This document shows positions 24,257 through 36,818 of a DNA stretch of 64,000 bases, piece after piece (the first letter of the stretch is position 1; each line of letters starts with the position of its first letter). The DNA is from Sipunculus nudus (lineage: Eukaryota; Annelida; Sipuncula; Golfingiida; Sipunculidae): assembly GCA_026874595.1 (NCBI GenBank), contig CM049313.1, forward strand, positions 49,275,659 to 49,339,658, written 5' to 3'. The notes beneath the pieces were generated by a model. It was not told where the DNA came from, did not search any database, and saw only the letters and a list, made by a program, of their open reading frames with translations. The translations under genes and the position numbers were made by a program.

Positions 24257-25056
24257 ATCCTCGCTTATGCGATGTTGGTTTGGACCACTGAAGGTTCTGG
24301 ACCATTGAAGGTGACCTTTATGCGGAGATAATCACATTAGACATTGAAAATAAATCAACAAATCATTAAATCATTATACATGTGGTGTCTTCAGAGACAT
24401 TTTAAGAAAATTACATGAAATATTACAGATTGTATATAAATTAATATCATTCACCGAAAGTTCCATGGGAACTGTGTTGTGTGAGAGGGTACGATTTCTG
24501 GCGACCTCCTGCCGTGTTGAACCTATTTTACAGATTGCCTGCGATTTGGTTTGGTGGAACAATCGCGCAGGCAGGCCTTATACTGTGCGATTTTTTCTGT
24601 GTTTTTATGAGGTTTCTTCTGAATGTTGAATGTTATTGCCCGTGTGAATTTAACCAGGACAGCTTATGTGGTAGCAAACCTTTTTTTGTTTATAAATATT
24701 CTCATAGATTTCAGTTTCATTTCTTTCTGTGTATCATCATAGACATTAGTTTTATTTATTAACAATACATTTAATACGGGATAATTCTTAGTTACATTTA
24801 TCCTCCAAACATTTCACATAACACATAAATACAAAAATATATCCACACATTACACTAATGCATCAAACCGTTATTTTTTACTGTTTTTAACCTATTTTTG
24901 TACTAGCTGATAAACCCGGCTTTTACCAGGGTTTGGGGATATATTAAGTGAGTTGAGGATTTCTGGCTCATTTTTTTTTTATTCCAAAAGTTTAAATAAC
25001 ATAGAAATTTTCATTGCGATACTTTTTCAGTACGATAAATGCACTCAGTTTTTACA
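24257..25056. other. Spacer
   Basis: AT-rich with only short frames. Nothing recognised. Confidence 0.4.
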
Positions 25057-25325
25057 TTAAATTCGTTGTGCTGTGCTCGTGGCAAGAAATTCATGCATGG
25101 TCATGTTAACCTTGAAGATCTGGTCAATGATAATGCTTACATTTGCAAACCGGAATGGGGGCAGGTACATTCAGATTTTCGCAGATCTTTGACGGGTTAC
25201 ATATGTTATTATTATTTGACGTTTAAGGAAAGATCGATGTTAGGAAGATATGAACGATGAAATTAATGTATATTTAAAGCAGGGAAGCTGTTCCTTAAAA
25301 AAAGAAATGGGAATATGCATACCTC
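25057..25325 (+). repeat. Dispersed repeat, copy 1 of pair with 39588-39825
   Basis: Shared ordered blocks with 39588-39825 are GCTGTGCTCGTGGCAAGAAA, CCTTGAAGA-CTGG, TACATTTGC, and the final CATACCTCGTTAGTA. Direct orientation. No coding evidence. Confidence 0.7.
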
Positions 25326-27116
25326 GTTAGTATGCCTACCCGTCCTACTGACAGTGTGCGGTGATATGACATTTCAGTTGACACCTATTGTCAGAAGTAG
25401 ACGGTAAAATTCTAAATAATGTGTTTTGTAGGGTCTATAAATGATATATCTAAAGTGGAAAACAACTAAATGTAAGGAGACAGAGTTCAAGAAATTAAAT
25501 CTTGATGAAAGGCGTGCGTGGTGGAGCCCGGTTTTCCCCTGGTTATCGGCCGAGGGAGCGATAATCGAAGTGTTGCCCGTCGGAAAATATATTGATTTGA
25601 AGGGAATAGTTTCAAGCAAAAGAGATTGTTTTTGATGGGGATGGAGTTAAAATAAGTGGTGATAAACTGATCTGTAAACCCTTAAGTCATTATTTTTCGT
25701 CATATCAACTTTTCGACATTATCTTCGGGAGTGAACCCTTGAAATAATACTATAATTGTACCTGGAAGGGGTAATGTCTTGTTGACATTGTGTCACGTTC
25801 TTCAAACAGACGGTCATTCTATGATTGTCAAAGATAAATCTCCAACGGAAATGTATTCACACAGCACGATGTTACGCCGAAATCGCTTGAGAAGGGTAAC
25901 TTATACAAAAAAAGCAAAAAGAGTAAATAGATAGCATTTAATGCATCGACAACATCCATACCAGAAAACTGATCAAAAGGTATGTATCCCTGAAACATAT
26001 ATTGATAAAATATAATATAACATATAATTGATATATTGATAAACCTGCGGTCATTTTGCGGTGCAATATCCGTGACGCGGTATTGTGAATATGGGCATAA
26101 ACTTACGCACGTGCTTCCTTTGATAGTTTACGTGATACAACTATTTCGAGAATTATTAAAATTGCAGCTGTGAGGTGACAGTGAAGCGACACTTGTTGTC
26201 ATTTCAAAATTATTCAATAGGATAACCAGGATGAATTGGGAGATTAACAATTATCGCATGCCAACACAAAAAATGAGTGTCACGGGATCAAGAGTCACAT
26301 GTTATAACATTTACTGTCCATGCACGTCATCATTCCGTCCTTGACTGAAAGGGGTTTTCATATGTAAAATAGATCATAATCATGTGCGGGAGGTTCATTG
26401 GGTGACAGCCAAGTGAACAACAAGATTGCCAAGCTACGACGCAAGCATTCCAGTCTTTTCTGAAGGCAGTTTGGTCGTTTTCAATGGTTATTTCCATGGA
26501 ATTTAAAAACCCCGCAAAAAATCACTCAAATTGATGCGTACATTAAAATATATTTATTCTCATATCGGCGAGGTTACTTCGGGAAATACCTTGGTAGCAC
26601 AGCTTCATAACTTTGATGGCACAGTGTTTCAGATAACATTGAGGACAAAAAGGGACTATAATCGCTTCACGAGTAGAAAATAAATTATCATCTTATGTTT
26701 CATTTTACTTTGTGAACCATTTTAACATATGTAATGATGGTTTATTACTTGCAACGGATAAATGCAGATCCGACACCATATTATTCCTAAATCAGCAAAA
26801 ATTAATTTTACTTGTTCTCTACCAAAGGAACTACAGGACATTTATGCTACTCAAACACCATATATGGTGTTTAAGCAATTGAATGTGAATGGTTCTAAAA
26901 TACAACTGTTGGCCATATTTTTTAAATGTTACAAAACTGTAGTTATAGGTTCCCATTTTTTTATGAAGCCTCAATTTATTATATTTCCGTTGTTTTTTTT
27001 TGCATTCAATATTATGGATACTTTTTTACGCGACGTAAAAAATAACATAACAGTTGACCTACTGAACACTCATTCCTTTGTAATAACTGGCGGCTTTGAG
27101 CAGTTGAATGTTATTG
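25326..27116. other. Spacer
   Basis: No gene recognised. A long plus-strand frame at 26762-27283 is AT-rich, rich in phenylalanine and isoleucine, and its end lies inside the TGTTAC-family element, so I treat it as chance. Confidence 0.45.
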
Positions 27117-28065
27117 TGTTACACATGTCTTTTCTATTGTGTGACACGGGCGTAACTCGTGTTGTAGCGGCCTCGCCTGGCCATGTGTTGCACTCTCAGT
27201 TTAATCCGTACTGGTTGAACTCTCGCTGTCATGCTAGTCTGGGGCTTTCTCGCCTGGCCAGGCCGGGCTGGCTCACGAATTAACCCTGGCATGTATAGAC
27301 ACAGCGTTTCTTTCTAGATGTTTCCTGTAACGCGTGTTTACTATGTATCACGTTAGATTCCTTGGATTGTTCGAGAAATTGAGGTTCTCGGCTGGAGGTG
27401 AGAATTTATAAATAAATGGGGGCTTTACAGCCGGGAGCGAGGTGAGAGAATATTCCAAGGGTCACAGAAGAGTGGGACCTTTTCCGATACATGCAGCAGT
27501 TGGAGATATTCTTCAAATTTATGACAGATTTTATGTAATCTTCAGTTTGCCTTTCGGATCACTGCCAAGATTTCAGTTTTGGGTAACAGTAGATTGATTT
27601 TGTAATTACACTAGACTGTTATTCTCCGAGGATATTTGTGTGAACTATTCATCCGGCTTGTACATTTCAAAGGACTTTTCGTTGTAACAGTGGTGGTATC
27701 AAGGTATTGTACAATTTGTTTATTTTACTGTGTGATTGTATTGGTTTGCTGTTATACTGCTGTTATACTGTGTAATCGTATTGATTAAGTGTATTGTAAT
27801 ATTAGGGTTGTTTTAAGAATAAATTATAGTTATTTGTTAACAAAAAAACAATGACATCTTTGTTCATTCCCCTGGGCATTTAACGCTGCCTAGTGTTACA
27901 AAATCTGATTTTTTTTCTCCATTACAAAATTTATGTTCATCACGCATACATGATCTGTTGAACATTTCACGCTGCCTAGTGTTACAAAATTTGATTTTTT
28001 TTTCTCCATTACAAAATTTATGTTCATCACGCATACGTGATCTGTTGATATTAGGTTCCGTGACA
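27117..28065 (+). mobile_element. TGTTAC-family LTR-like element, longest copy
   Basis: It begins TGTTACACATGTCT and ends ATTAGGTTCCGTGACA. The left ~570 bp looks like an LTR: TTATAAATAAATGGG (TATA-like), a GC-rich leader with GAGAGAATATTCCAAGG, and TTGTAACA at 27682-27689. GTGGTGGTATCAAGG follows, whose TGGTATC core weakly recalls an initiator-Met primer-binding site. The rest holds AATAAATTATAG and a tandem doubling of about 80 bp (27884-28052). Copies or parts recur at 6030, 41261 and 53982 and, for the right end, 2789 and 10880. No protein is encoded. Confidence 0.7.
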
Positions 28066-29227
28066 ATGGATACTATAAAGTTATGTTACAGTCAACGTAC
28101 GGTCACTTCTTTGTAAACACGCTCGGCTTTGAAAGAGTCTTGTCTTGAAATAAGCATAATATGATTAATTTAATATTTACTTTCAGTGACAGGAAGACTA
28201 CCAAAAGATGCGACTGTCTTTGGACCAGTAAGGAAGAGTTAATTGCGACTCTTCAAAATGTCTTCCTATGCATAATAGTGGGCCAGCTAAAGTTGAATTA
28301 TTTACATAATTGGGCATTGCTTGTTAATAGCAGGTAGATCAATGCTAGATCAATAAGCCATGGAGTGAAGAAAAAAGTGTCTGTGGATGCCACTTTTTTT
28401 CAAAGTCTTTCCAAGGTCAAACCGAATAATGGGTCAGCCAAGGTTGATTTTTCACTTCTGTAGACACTGCATAAGTTTCAAGGTCATTTCAAATGGCATT
28501 TTCAATGTCAAACCGAACAAAATTTTACCTGGACGGGTATAGTGTTTCCCCATCAATAAAACCAAGGTATATTCTGTAGCTTTAGAACCTGAGATTATGT
28601 TTCTGTTAAGTGACACGTAAACGTATTATTAATGTCCAAAATTTCGTACACTTGAATGAATGAACAGGACAGCTTAAAAGAGTTTTTTTTATTAGCACTA
28701 ATATTTGCACTATTCTGATTAAAGAAATATAGAAATGGAGTTTAGGCGTGCTTTTTGTGTTTACCAAAATTTCTTTATAATGATGTCGTTTTAGGAGAGC
28801 GTTGCGGTTATCAGAAGATACTAGATAGACGTTTTATTATTAAAAAAAGGAAATAGGCGTATTGAAACATTAAAAATGGCTGCAAAGATAACTGCCACAA
28901 AGAAACAAAAGACGATTGCTATCATTCTATATCAGTCCTCATAAATAAATGCTTTTATGGACCATTTTTGTTTCAATAGGATCATTCGGTAGCATTTATC
29001 GACAACACATGAAACGCTGGGGGTTCATAGTATGATATTACCGACAATGTCAGTCTTAGTCGACTTTAACACTTTACCATCTGGTCTATTGGGCGTGTTC
29101 ATTTTTGTAGCTCTTATCGGCTCCCTCAGGCGCATCAACCCAAGCAGCCATAACAGGCGCTTAAGGTTATTTCTTTGCATTCGTGCCGCCCATGACTAGT
29201 ATCCATTCACTCCTGGGTGCAGAGGCG
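28066..29227. other. Spacer with AAGGTCA-like repeats
   Basis: The stretch 28240-28540 has two to three degenerate units of about 100 bp containing CCAAGGTCAAACCGAA or CAATGTCAAACCGAACAAA. The rest shows nothing gene-like. Confidence 0.4.
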
Positions 29228-29233
29228 AATACC

Positions 29234-29254
29234 GGGGGGGGGGGGGGGGGGGGG
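29234..29254. repeat. Poly-G run, 21 bases
   Basis: An uninterrupted G run preceded by GAGGCGAATACC. G-run borders of this type recur at 11576 and 36047. Confidence 0.92.
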
Positions 29255-29279
29255 AGGAGATGTAGGTCCGGACTCCCCT

Positions 29280-29575
29280 TTTGCAGCCGCCGCAACCTTT
29301 CAGACAAATTAAAGGGGTCACGACCCCACCCCACCCCCTTCCGGCCCTAGGGACTTTTTTTTAGGTTTTGTCATTGGTCAATCTTGGTCCCACCCCCCTT
29401 TTCTAAATCTTATATTCGCCCCTGGTGCGTACCCTTGTGGTGTAGACTTTGGCCAGGGGTCTTAGCGCAGACGGCGGTCTGGACGGGACGCGAATCCACA
29501 GTATTTTTGGTCGCAAGTCCAGCGCCCTAACCATTACGCCACCACGCTCGAAATGAGCTATTCAGACACCCACAT
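29280..29575 (-). mobile_element. tRNA-headed SINE unit, copy 1
   Basis: Minus-strand head: TGGCGTAATGGTTAGGGCGC (A box) and GGATTCGCGTCCCG (B box, one mismatch), at about 29480-29545. The body continues through ACCCCTGGCCAAAGTC to a segment containing GACCAATGACAAAACCTAA. An equivalent unit lies at 32680-32935 in the same orientation. The head lacks full cloverleaf pairing. Confidence 0.7.
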
Positions 29576-29704
29576 AAATGATACATGGATCAGGTAATGT
29601 TTCACTTAAGGGAATTTGTCTTTAAGACTGAAACATAATATTTGCAGCCATGCCAGTATCCGTAACTCGGCGAAACCAAATTTTTAGGGTTCCCTTAATT
29701 GTCA

Positions 29705-32643
29705 TTTAATAAATTTTCGACAAAATCGGCTCACTTCGGCTTGCTAACCTTAAAGTCTTTCCGATTAACAAGAACACATGTTTTTTGTCTATCTTGAAAT
29801 GTACAAAGGTAAAAAAAGTGCATGTCTACTTGCGTGGGCGACAATCTTTCAAACAAGGTTGCACATAACCGGACTAGAATAGAAATCTGCATTCTAAGCA
29901 ATGCAATTTGGGCCCATATGCCCAGTTTTATTCCTGCATAAGTGATGAGATTCCTGAATTCTGAGTATTAGACGGATCAACACCAACATCTTATCGATCC
30001 TACTTTCGCTCATTCCTGAGATGCCCCCATATCAAAATTTCATGAGATTCCGTTCATTATTGTGTGGGTTATGTTGTGAATTAACAAATACACATGAACG
30101 GGGATGACAGCATAACCTCCTGGCAAAGGCAACTGACTTTGCGCGCCCAATTAGAAAATGAGGTATTTCCCCCGTCTCATTGATTCACATTGATATCTAT
30201 AGGATAAGCGAGGTACAAGATCCAGCTGTCAGGTGTACACCGGACTGCTCTAGATGCGCCTTTCACCTGCTACTCCAGTAAATTGCACATTGGCCTTCAC
30301 AGGTTTTAACTTGGATTTGGAATGAATGGTCAATCAACAAAACTTGTTTCCTCGCAAATTAGCTTTGTTCCTGTTTTTGCCTTTAAACCCGAATTTTGAA
30401 TGGGCGTCCCTATGACCGTTTATTTGAAAAAAAAAAAAATCTAATTTAGCAGATAGGCCAGACATCTTAGAAATACCAACGTGTGGAACGTTATGGTCTT
30501 TCTTCGTTTTGACTTAACGTGGCCTAATCACCTGTTATGCTAATCAACATGTTAAATTATCACGAAAAATAACTTCTTTCTATTTAAATAAGTTTTGAAA
30601 CTGAAGCTAAAATATTGCCCTGAAACCGTTTGCTTATTCCTGTAAACGAGTGTTAAGGTAGTGGACCGGACGCGTTCACTGGCGTCAAAATATACACAGC
30701 GCGCGCATCGCACCACAACAATCAGGAGATACCCTAACTCACTTGGCCCACAAAATGTAATACATGTTCCCGCTGGCTGAAACATCCCGTGGACTGTATT
30801 TACCAACATGCAAACACATAACAAGGTGTTAAACAGCCGTGTGCAAGGTACTGAGACTGTGTGCCGCGATGGTTCTGCATTGAAACGTTTGTATAGAGCA
30901 AAAATGAACTGAAAGTGTGGAAGAAAGGTAAAATATTGCTCGGAATTACGTTCTTTTAAATCCAGCTATTCGCCTACCTTTTCTGTGGAACGTATGTGAT
31001 CTCTGGCTTACTCTGCGTACACGTAAAAAAACTGTAGGTAAAATCTGTCTTGAAGAAGTTCTTAAAACGCCTCTGTGATAATTGAGACTTTTGCATATGC
31101 GAGGACGTCAAAAGCTCACTTTTTTGCAAAAGTCCTTAACAAAACTGTGGTTCGTCTTGCTTGCTGCCAGATGTTCTTGTTGAATCTGTTTGGCTATTTT
31201 TGCGGCCAGCCACATGTTATGAAACATAAAATTTAAACAGTCCGAACAGCCATTGTTGTGTTGTGGCGTTTTGTTGTTATGCGTGTTTAACTTCAGCAAA
31301 GGCAAAACCTGCGGTGGGCTAAAGTTCGGATATCTTTGAATTTTCTTTGCGGTTTCGATCGAGCTCAGAATATTTGTTTGTCATATCAAAATACTCTTTA
31401 CCTCAAGATTAAGTACATATCGCCAAACGTGCGTGTATGCATGACGTGACTCTCATATGCATTAAATTCAGTCTGAGTTTTTATCAAAAGGCTCTTTCCT
31501 CCGTTCAAATTAGTACACTTACTGTTGCCATTGTATAAACACCTGTTCAGGTAGCTTCGTGCAGTTAACGAAACAATTCTGTAGAAACATTTCTTGCATT
31601 AATCCATTTGCGATTAAGACTTCTGTTCATGCGGATTATTCAAAACGCTTACATGTTTGGTTGACTGATTAACCTGAATACTATATATATATATAGATGA
31701 CTTCGACTGTTATATGGCGGATGAAAAATATAATTTGCCATATTGTCACTCATGTCAGTAGATTATTCATATCAATATCATTTTAGATTTCATATTAATT
31801 GTTGCACCTGAGGACAATAGCCTTCGATAGGCCAACCCCTTGAAATATTTTATAAAAAAATAACTATAAATGACTCTTTTCAATGTTTGGTACGTTAACA
31901 AGCAAGTATCACTATTGCCGCATGTTTCAGAATGTTGTTTATGTTCAAGGTCGAAAGGTCATAGGGGTAAGTTATATTTACACCCATTTCGAATAATGCA
32001 GAAATGTACATACATTCATTTATGCCATCTACATAACACTGGAACCTATACATAAATATACATGAAAGGTGCCATCTTGATTAGCAAAACCCCAAAATAA
32101 ATGAGTATTTGGCATTTATTGTAATAGTAATCTTCTTGTTTGTCGTTTATTCCACGAGTTAAACGAGCATATCTTAATACCTCGTTTCTACTATTTTCAC
32201 TTAAAACCTGGGAAAACTGTCATTGTATGGTTTAATTGTAGGCGTGTCCCTGGTTCTCAAAGATTCTCAGAGGCTTCATTCCGAAGAACTCGTAAACATT
32301 CCACCTAACGCCATTTTCCTTTTATGTGTGATGTATGATTAATCAATAAAAACTCAAAGCAAATGTCTTTAATCAACAAAACTAAAAACAAATAATCCCT
32401 AGCTAAGTGAAGAAAGTTACTCGTTATCACAAGCGATTATATCTGAAGTAAAAGTATTGCTTGGTTTTGATCATACACTGAATGAACGATACAGGGCTTT
32501 TAACTGAACTTTAAAATGATACATCTGATATATACATTCGGTATATCTTTCTCTGATCGGATAAGCATGCGGGCATAATTCTGGAGTTATTAAATAATAA
32601 TGAAACCAATAATCAATACCAAACGTGTAATTTTAGATGCAGT
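29705..32643 (+). repeat. Segmental duplication copy B (~2.9 kb)
   Basis: Collinear with 21335-24256 (see that entry for anchors). It is bracketed by the two SINE units at 29280-29575 and 32680-32935. An old indel-rich alignment would be expected. No conserved long frame is evident, apart from a short stretch that reads LLPDVLVESVWLF in one frame and LLPDVLVECVWLF in copy A. Confidence 0.85.
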
Positions 32644-32679
32644 TCATGCGACCTTGGGCGCCTGAACCTTTTAATTAAT

Positions 32680-32935
32680 AAGCGTTATAGACCCCTCTTT
32701 TCCGGACCTTGGGATCTTCCTTTTAGGTTTTGTCATTGGTCCTACTAGGTCCCCCCTCTTTTTTCTAAATATTTGATGCGACCCTGGAGCGTTCCCCTAT
32801 GGTATAGACTTTGGCCAGGGGTCTAAGCGAGACGGCGGTCTTAACGGGACGCGAACCCACAATATTGCGGTCACAAGTCCAGCGCCCTAACCAATACGCC
32901 ACCATGCTCTACATAAGCTCTTCTGACACCTACAT
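32680..32935 (-). mobile_element. tRNA-headed SINE unit, copy 2
   Basis: The head is TGGCGTATTGGTTAGGGCGC plus GGGTTCGCGTCCCG on the minus strand. The body has ACCCCTGGCCAAAGTC and GACCAATGACAAAACCTAA as in copy 1. The B box is closer to consensus than in copy 1. It lies about 3.4 kb from copy 1 in the same orientation. Confidence 0.7.
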
Positions 32936-34800
32936 AGATATGATAAGTTAATGCTTTACTTAAGTCAATCTAATACTTAAAAAAAGGAATTCGCTCCACC
33001 TTTGTCCTCATTGTTCTCTGAACCCGGATTGCGTATGACACTGTGCCGTACCTCATTTTAAGGTTATTGTCCCCGAAATGACCTGGCCGATAAGAGGAAT
33101 AGATAAGGTTTAACGTACAAATAATTTTGAGTGATTTTTGCGTGTTTTATGATTAGCGTGGAAGTTACCGCCGAAAACAGCCGAACTGCCTTCGGCATTG
33201 ACCGGAATGCGTGTATCGTGGTCACTCAGCGACACGATTAAGAACTATTGTACATATGGTTAACGCATGCTTTCAGTGAGGGATTTGAGCATGTCTGGCC
33301 TTTCATTTGACCCAGGCTCTCACCCACGAGTATGTTCGTTAAAAGTGAAAAACACATGTTTCTCGCTTTAAGAAAGAAGGGTTCAACCAAGGAGGATTAA
33401 TGACGAAACCAAATTAAAGGTCCCCATTTTAGGAACAGGGGTGGGGTGGGGAAGTTTAGTGGGTTTGATGCCTCTAAAGTGGTGTGATACGATTAAATAA
33501 AGGTTGCAAGGACTGAGAATGGGATACGGACCCTCTGCATGGAGTCCCATTGCGTACGCTTTTGCTGATTATGAGGTAAGCATATTTCTGTTTCTATTTT
33601 CAGGAACAAAATCCTTGCAACGTACATTTAATTAATCTTTCATGTGTTCCTCACATCAACCTATTCGTTATACGTCCAACTATAGAAACCAGTCAAATAT
33701 CATCGAAAACCTGAATGCCCCCGTGTCTCATTCCGGTTCGCAATGTCAACATCACGCTGACTCGGTCTTCAAGGTAAACACTCCGGGGTATGATTTTTTT
33801 TCGCCACGAACACAGCGCCACAAAATAAATGTAAAAAAAAATATTTATACATATCCTATTGAGACAGTATCCCACTGAAAACATATTTTCTTTCAATTTT
33901 TATTATAAAAAATGAGCAAACTTTCACATATCAGTTAATATATCCCCCGAACTACGTTAAAAAAACTTGGTATACCGGGTTTATTAGCAAGTTTGTCAAT
34001 AAGACAAAATATATGCCGCCATGCCAGTTGCCGGAACTCGACGAATCCAACTTTTCCCTTAATTGTCATTTAAATAAGTTTGGACACCAAAATAATTTGA
34101 AAAATTACGGTTGCCTTATTAATTCCGCGATGTTAGCTAGTATATGCCCACTATATGTAGTAAAGCAGGCTATTTCATTATATTTTGATGATTACCTGTA
34201 CATGATTTTTACACATGCTCTTTTTAGGTTCCACTGTTAATTTTCTTATTTTTTTGGCGCTAAATAAGGAGTTGAAATAACTATAGGTATAAAGGATCTA
34301 TAATCTGCGGATGGGTATCAAAAACAGCTACTGCTGTTTATTTTGGCACCTTTTCATTATTTTCATAATATCCAAACGTGTTTAAGAAACATCGGGAACG
34401 AAAAAGCGTGGTTAAATTTAGTGAGGGGGCAGAGGGGACACCTTCCCTTCCTGTCTAATACGTATTATACCTTTATTTACTGAAAACACTTTTTAAGGGA
34501 TTTTTTTTTGTAGAGGGAACCATCTCCATTTTTGAAATGTAACCTTTGTTCCTCAGATCTGCAGATTGCTCATGATAATAAGATACATAAATATAAGTGA
34601 CTTTGACCAGATTTTATGCATTATGCACGTTACTTGTGTTGATGTTTTTTTGGCTTTATAAGTAATGGTGAAATCACAGTGTTAATAGAGGTACTTTATG
34701 TCAGCAGCATCCAACACTTTGAAATGGTTTGAGCAAACCTTGTAAAGTTAACAATCCAATCCAGATAAATTTAAAACATTTATTTTTGATTGTTTAATGT
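32936..34800. other. Spacer with fragment of the duplicated segment
   Basis: 34010-34115 (GCCATGCCAGTTGCCGGAAC, CTTAATTGTCATTTAA, CCAAAATAATTTG) matches the upstream edges of copies A and B (for example 29645-29715 and 21330), so part of a third copy survives. Nothing else is recognised. Confidence 0.45.
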
Positions 34801-35160
34801 AATTATACAGTTAACACCCTATTAATCGCGTTCGGATTTATTGCATTTCGGACTTGCGCGGATCGCCTGTTAGTTTTCGTAATCGCTGCCACATGGAGAT
34901 GCATTGACGCGCCCGAGCTTATTGTATCTGATAACTGCAGTTCACGAGAGCACTGCGTGGTCGCTATGAAGAACCGTTGAGTGTGGGTGGTATGACCGGT
35001 GGTCAATTGCGTCAGCAGAACGCTCTCGCTGCAGCAGGTCGCATCCGGTGGTAGCTAATTAAGCAAGGGTATATCAGCTGCTGTAATCCACAGCTTGTCA
35101 GTCTGTTACCAGCATCTCATGCCCAGGGCGGGAGTGATAATATTATCGGGGAGGGCTAAT
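34801..35160. other. GC- and CpG-richer patch
   Basis: About 34815-35060 is unusually GC-rich for the window, with many CG dinucleotides (AATCGCGTTCGG, TTGCGCGGATCGCC, GACGCGCCCGAGC). No gene start is apparent on either strand. It may be a recently inserted repeat or an unmethylated patch. Confidence 0.4.
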
Positions 35161-35198
35161 AGGAGGGCGCTTGGTGATCTTGTACGAGCATCCCAAGC

Positions 35199-35239
35199 CC
35201 TATAACATTATAGGATTCCAGACCCTATAATATTATAGG
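35199..35239. repeat. Two near-identical AT palindromes
   Basis: CCTATAACATTATAGG (one mismatch from perfect) at 35199-35214 and CCTATAATATTATAGG (perfect) at 35224-35239 repeat with a 25-base period, each followed by AT and a C-rich base pair. They could be a small tandem repeat or a double binding site. Confidence 0.7.
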
Positions 35240-36818
35240 ATCCACGGAGTCTGTTGCGAAGGCGCAGGGTGCAGTCACACACACGCATGATAATCGCTTA
35301 ATTTAATCTTGCGTTCATCATACGAGCATCATGGGATCGTTGTTCAGAGTCAAATATGTAGCCAGGTCGAACTATTGAATACTGGAAACAGAATAATGTT
35401 TAATTATATCAGATAAAAACATGCAATAGATAAAAAATATTGTCTATAAAATATGTCATATACGGACACGGAAACTATATTTAATATAGTTATTTGTTTT
35501 CTTTCTGTTTTCTTTTCTGTTGCAAATAATTTAACTTTTACTTATTTAATGTGGTACGAATTTCTACTTGTCAGGATCATTCGGGTCATTCTATTTACAT
35601 ATTTAAAAGCCGTTTATAGAAAAAACCATAATTTTGTAAGAAAATGGATCACAAAAACACACGCATACACATTCTGTGAAGTTCCTCCGACAACAATTAA
35701 ACCTTCTGTCTCAGCTGGATTCCAGAAACAACACCGTCTTGTTAAAATAACATGATTTATTAAGAAATAGCAGGACATGGAAACTCTTCCCATTCGACTG
35801 ATGTTTTTCAGATCAAATATTAACTCATATGTAACATGTCTGCATAAAATGGGTATGAAAGGCTCAAATATTGAGAACATACACTCTTAACATGACGAAT
35901 CGATGAAGTTTTAAAGACCTGCCAGAGAATGTATGACCCTATAGGTGTATTTTTAATGTAAAACGCAGTATGACCTTATACTTACAAATTAACAAATTGT
36001 TTGCGAGTTAACGAGAACAGGGGCGGATACAGAATTTTGGAATTATGGGGGGGGGGGGGGGAGGGGGGCATATATGCGAAACTTAAAAATGCGAAAGGAG
36101 AAAGCCCGTGTATGGCCGTGATTTCCCTGCAAATCTCCCCACCTCTGTTCAATCGATTCTGCATATGATATTGATAATTATAATAATAAATGAAATAAAA
36201 TAGGTGACTTTGGAGGAGGGTATCAGAGGAGCCCTCACACATAATGCTGAACAAAATTAGGACAAGCAGTCTAAAGGTAGCATTCTGAGGCACATTCTGC
36301 AGAATATATATTATGAGACATCTTAATAAATATAAGTAAATATATAATTTATATACACTATATATAATTATATATAGTAAAATAAAAACAAAAGTTAAAA
36401 TAAAAAAATTACATTTCCTTGATCTTTCTGCATGAATATACTCAAATAACTATTGTGACTATTATTTTCATCTTTTACTTGGCGTTATATCATAATTCAT
36501 TGAATACTACACTAAAATGGTGTATAGTTATCTGAAAATGTGGTCTTGTACATTTGCAAACTGATTTCACTTAAGTTTAGCTCTTGGTGCGGTGAACAGT
36601 AGACATGATATACTTATATAGGTTAACATAATTCAAACAATAACTACCGATTTCGCAGCATATACATAATATGTATGTGGGTATATGTGAACATCAGAAA
36701 CATACACATCATGATACTCAATACATAAGCAGCAATACTTGTAATGTGCCCAGAGCTTAGTAACAAAATGAATGATATAATATATATATATTCGTGTGTG
36801 TGTGTTAAGTTCTGGGAT
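35240..36818. other. AT-rich spacer with G-run
   Basis: No gene is recognised. GGGGCGGATACAGAATTTTG followed by a 15-G run (36047-36061) is the typical edge of a dispersed invertebrate repeat. 36300-36420 is AT simple sequence and 36775-36805 is AT/GT simple repeat. Confidence 0.45.

Noticed and set aside
26762-27283. 173-codon plus-strand frame
   Set aside because: AT-rich, Phe/Ile-heavy, no motifs, and its end reads into the TGTTAC-family element.
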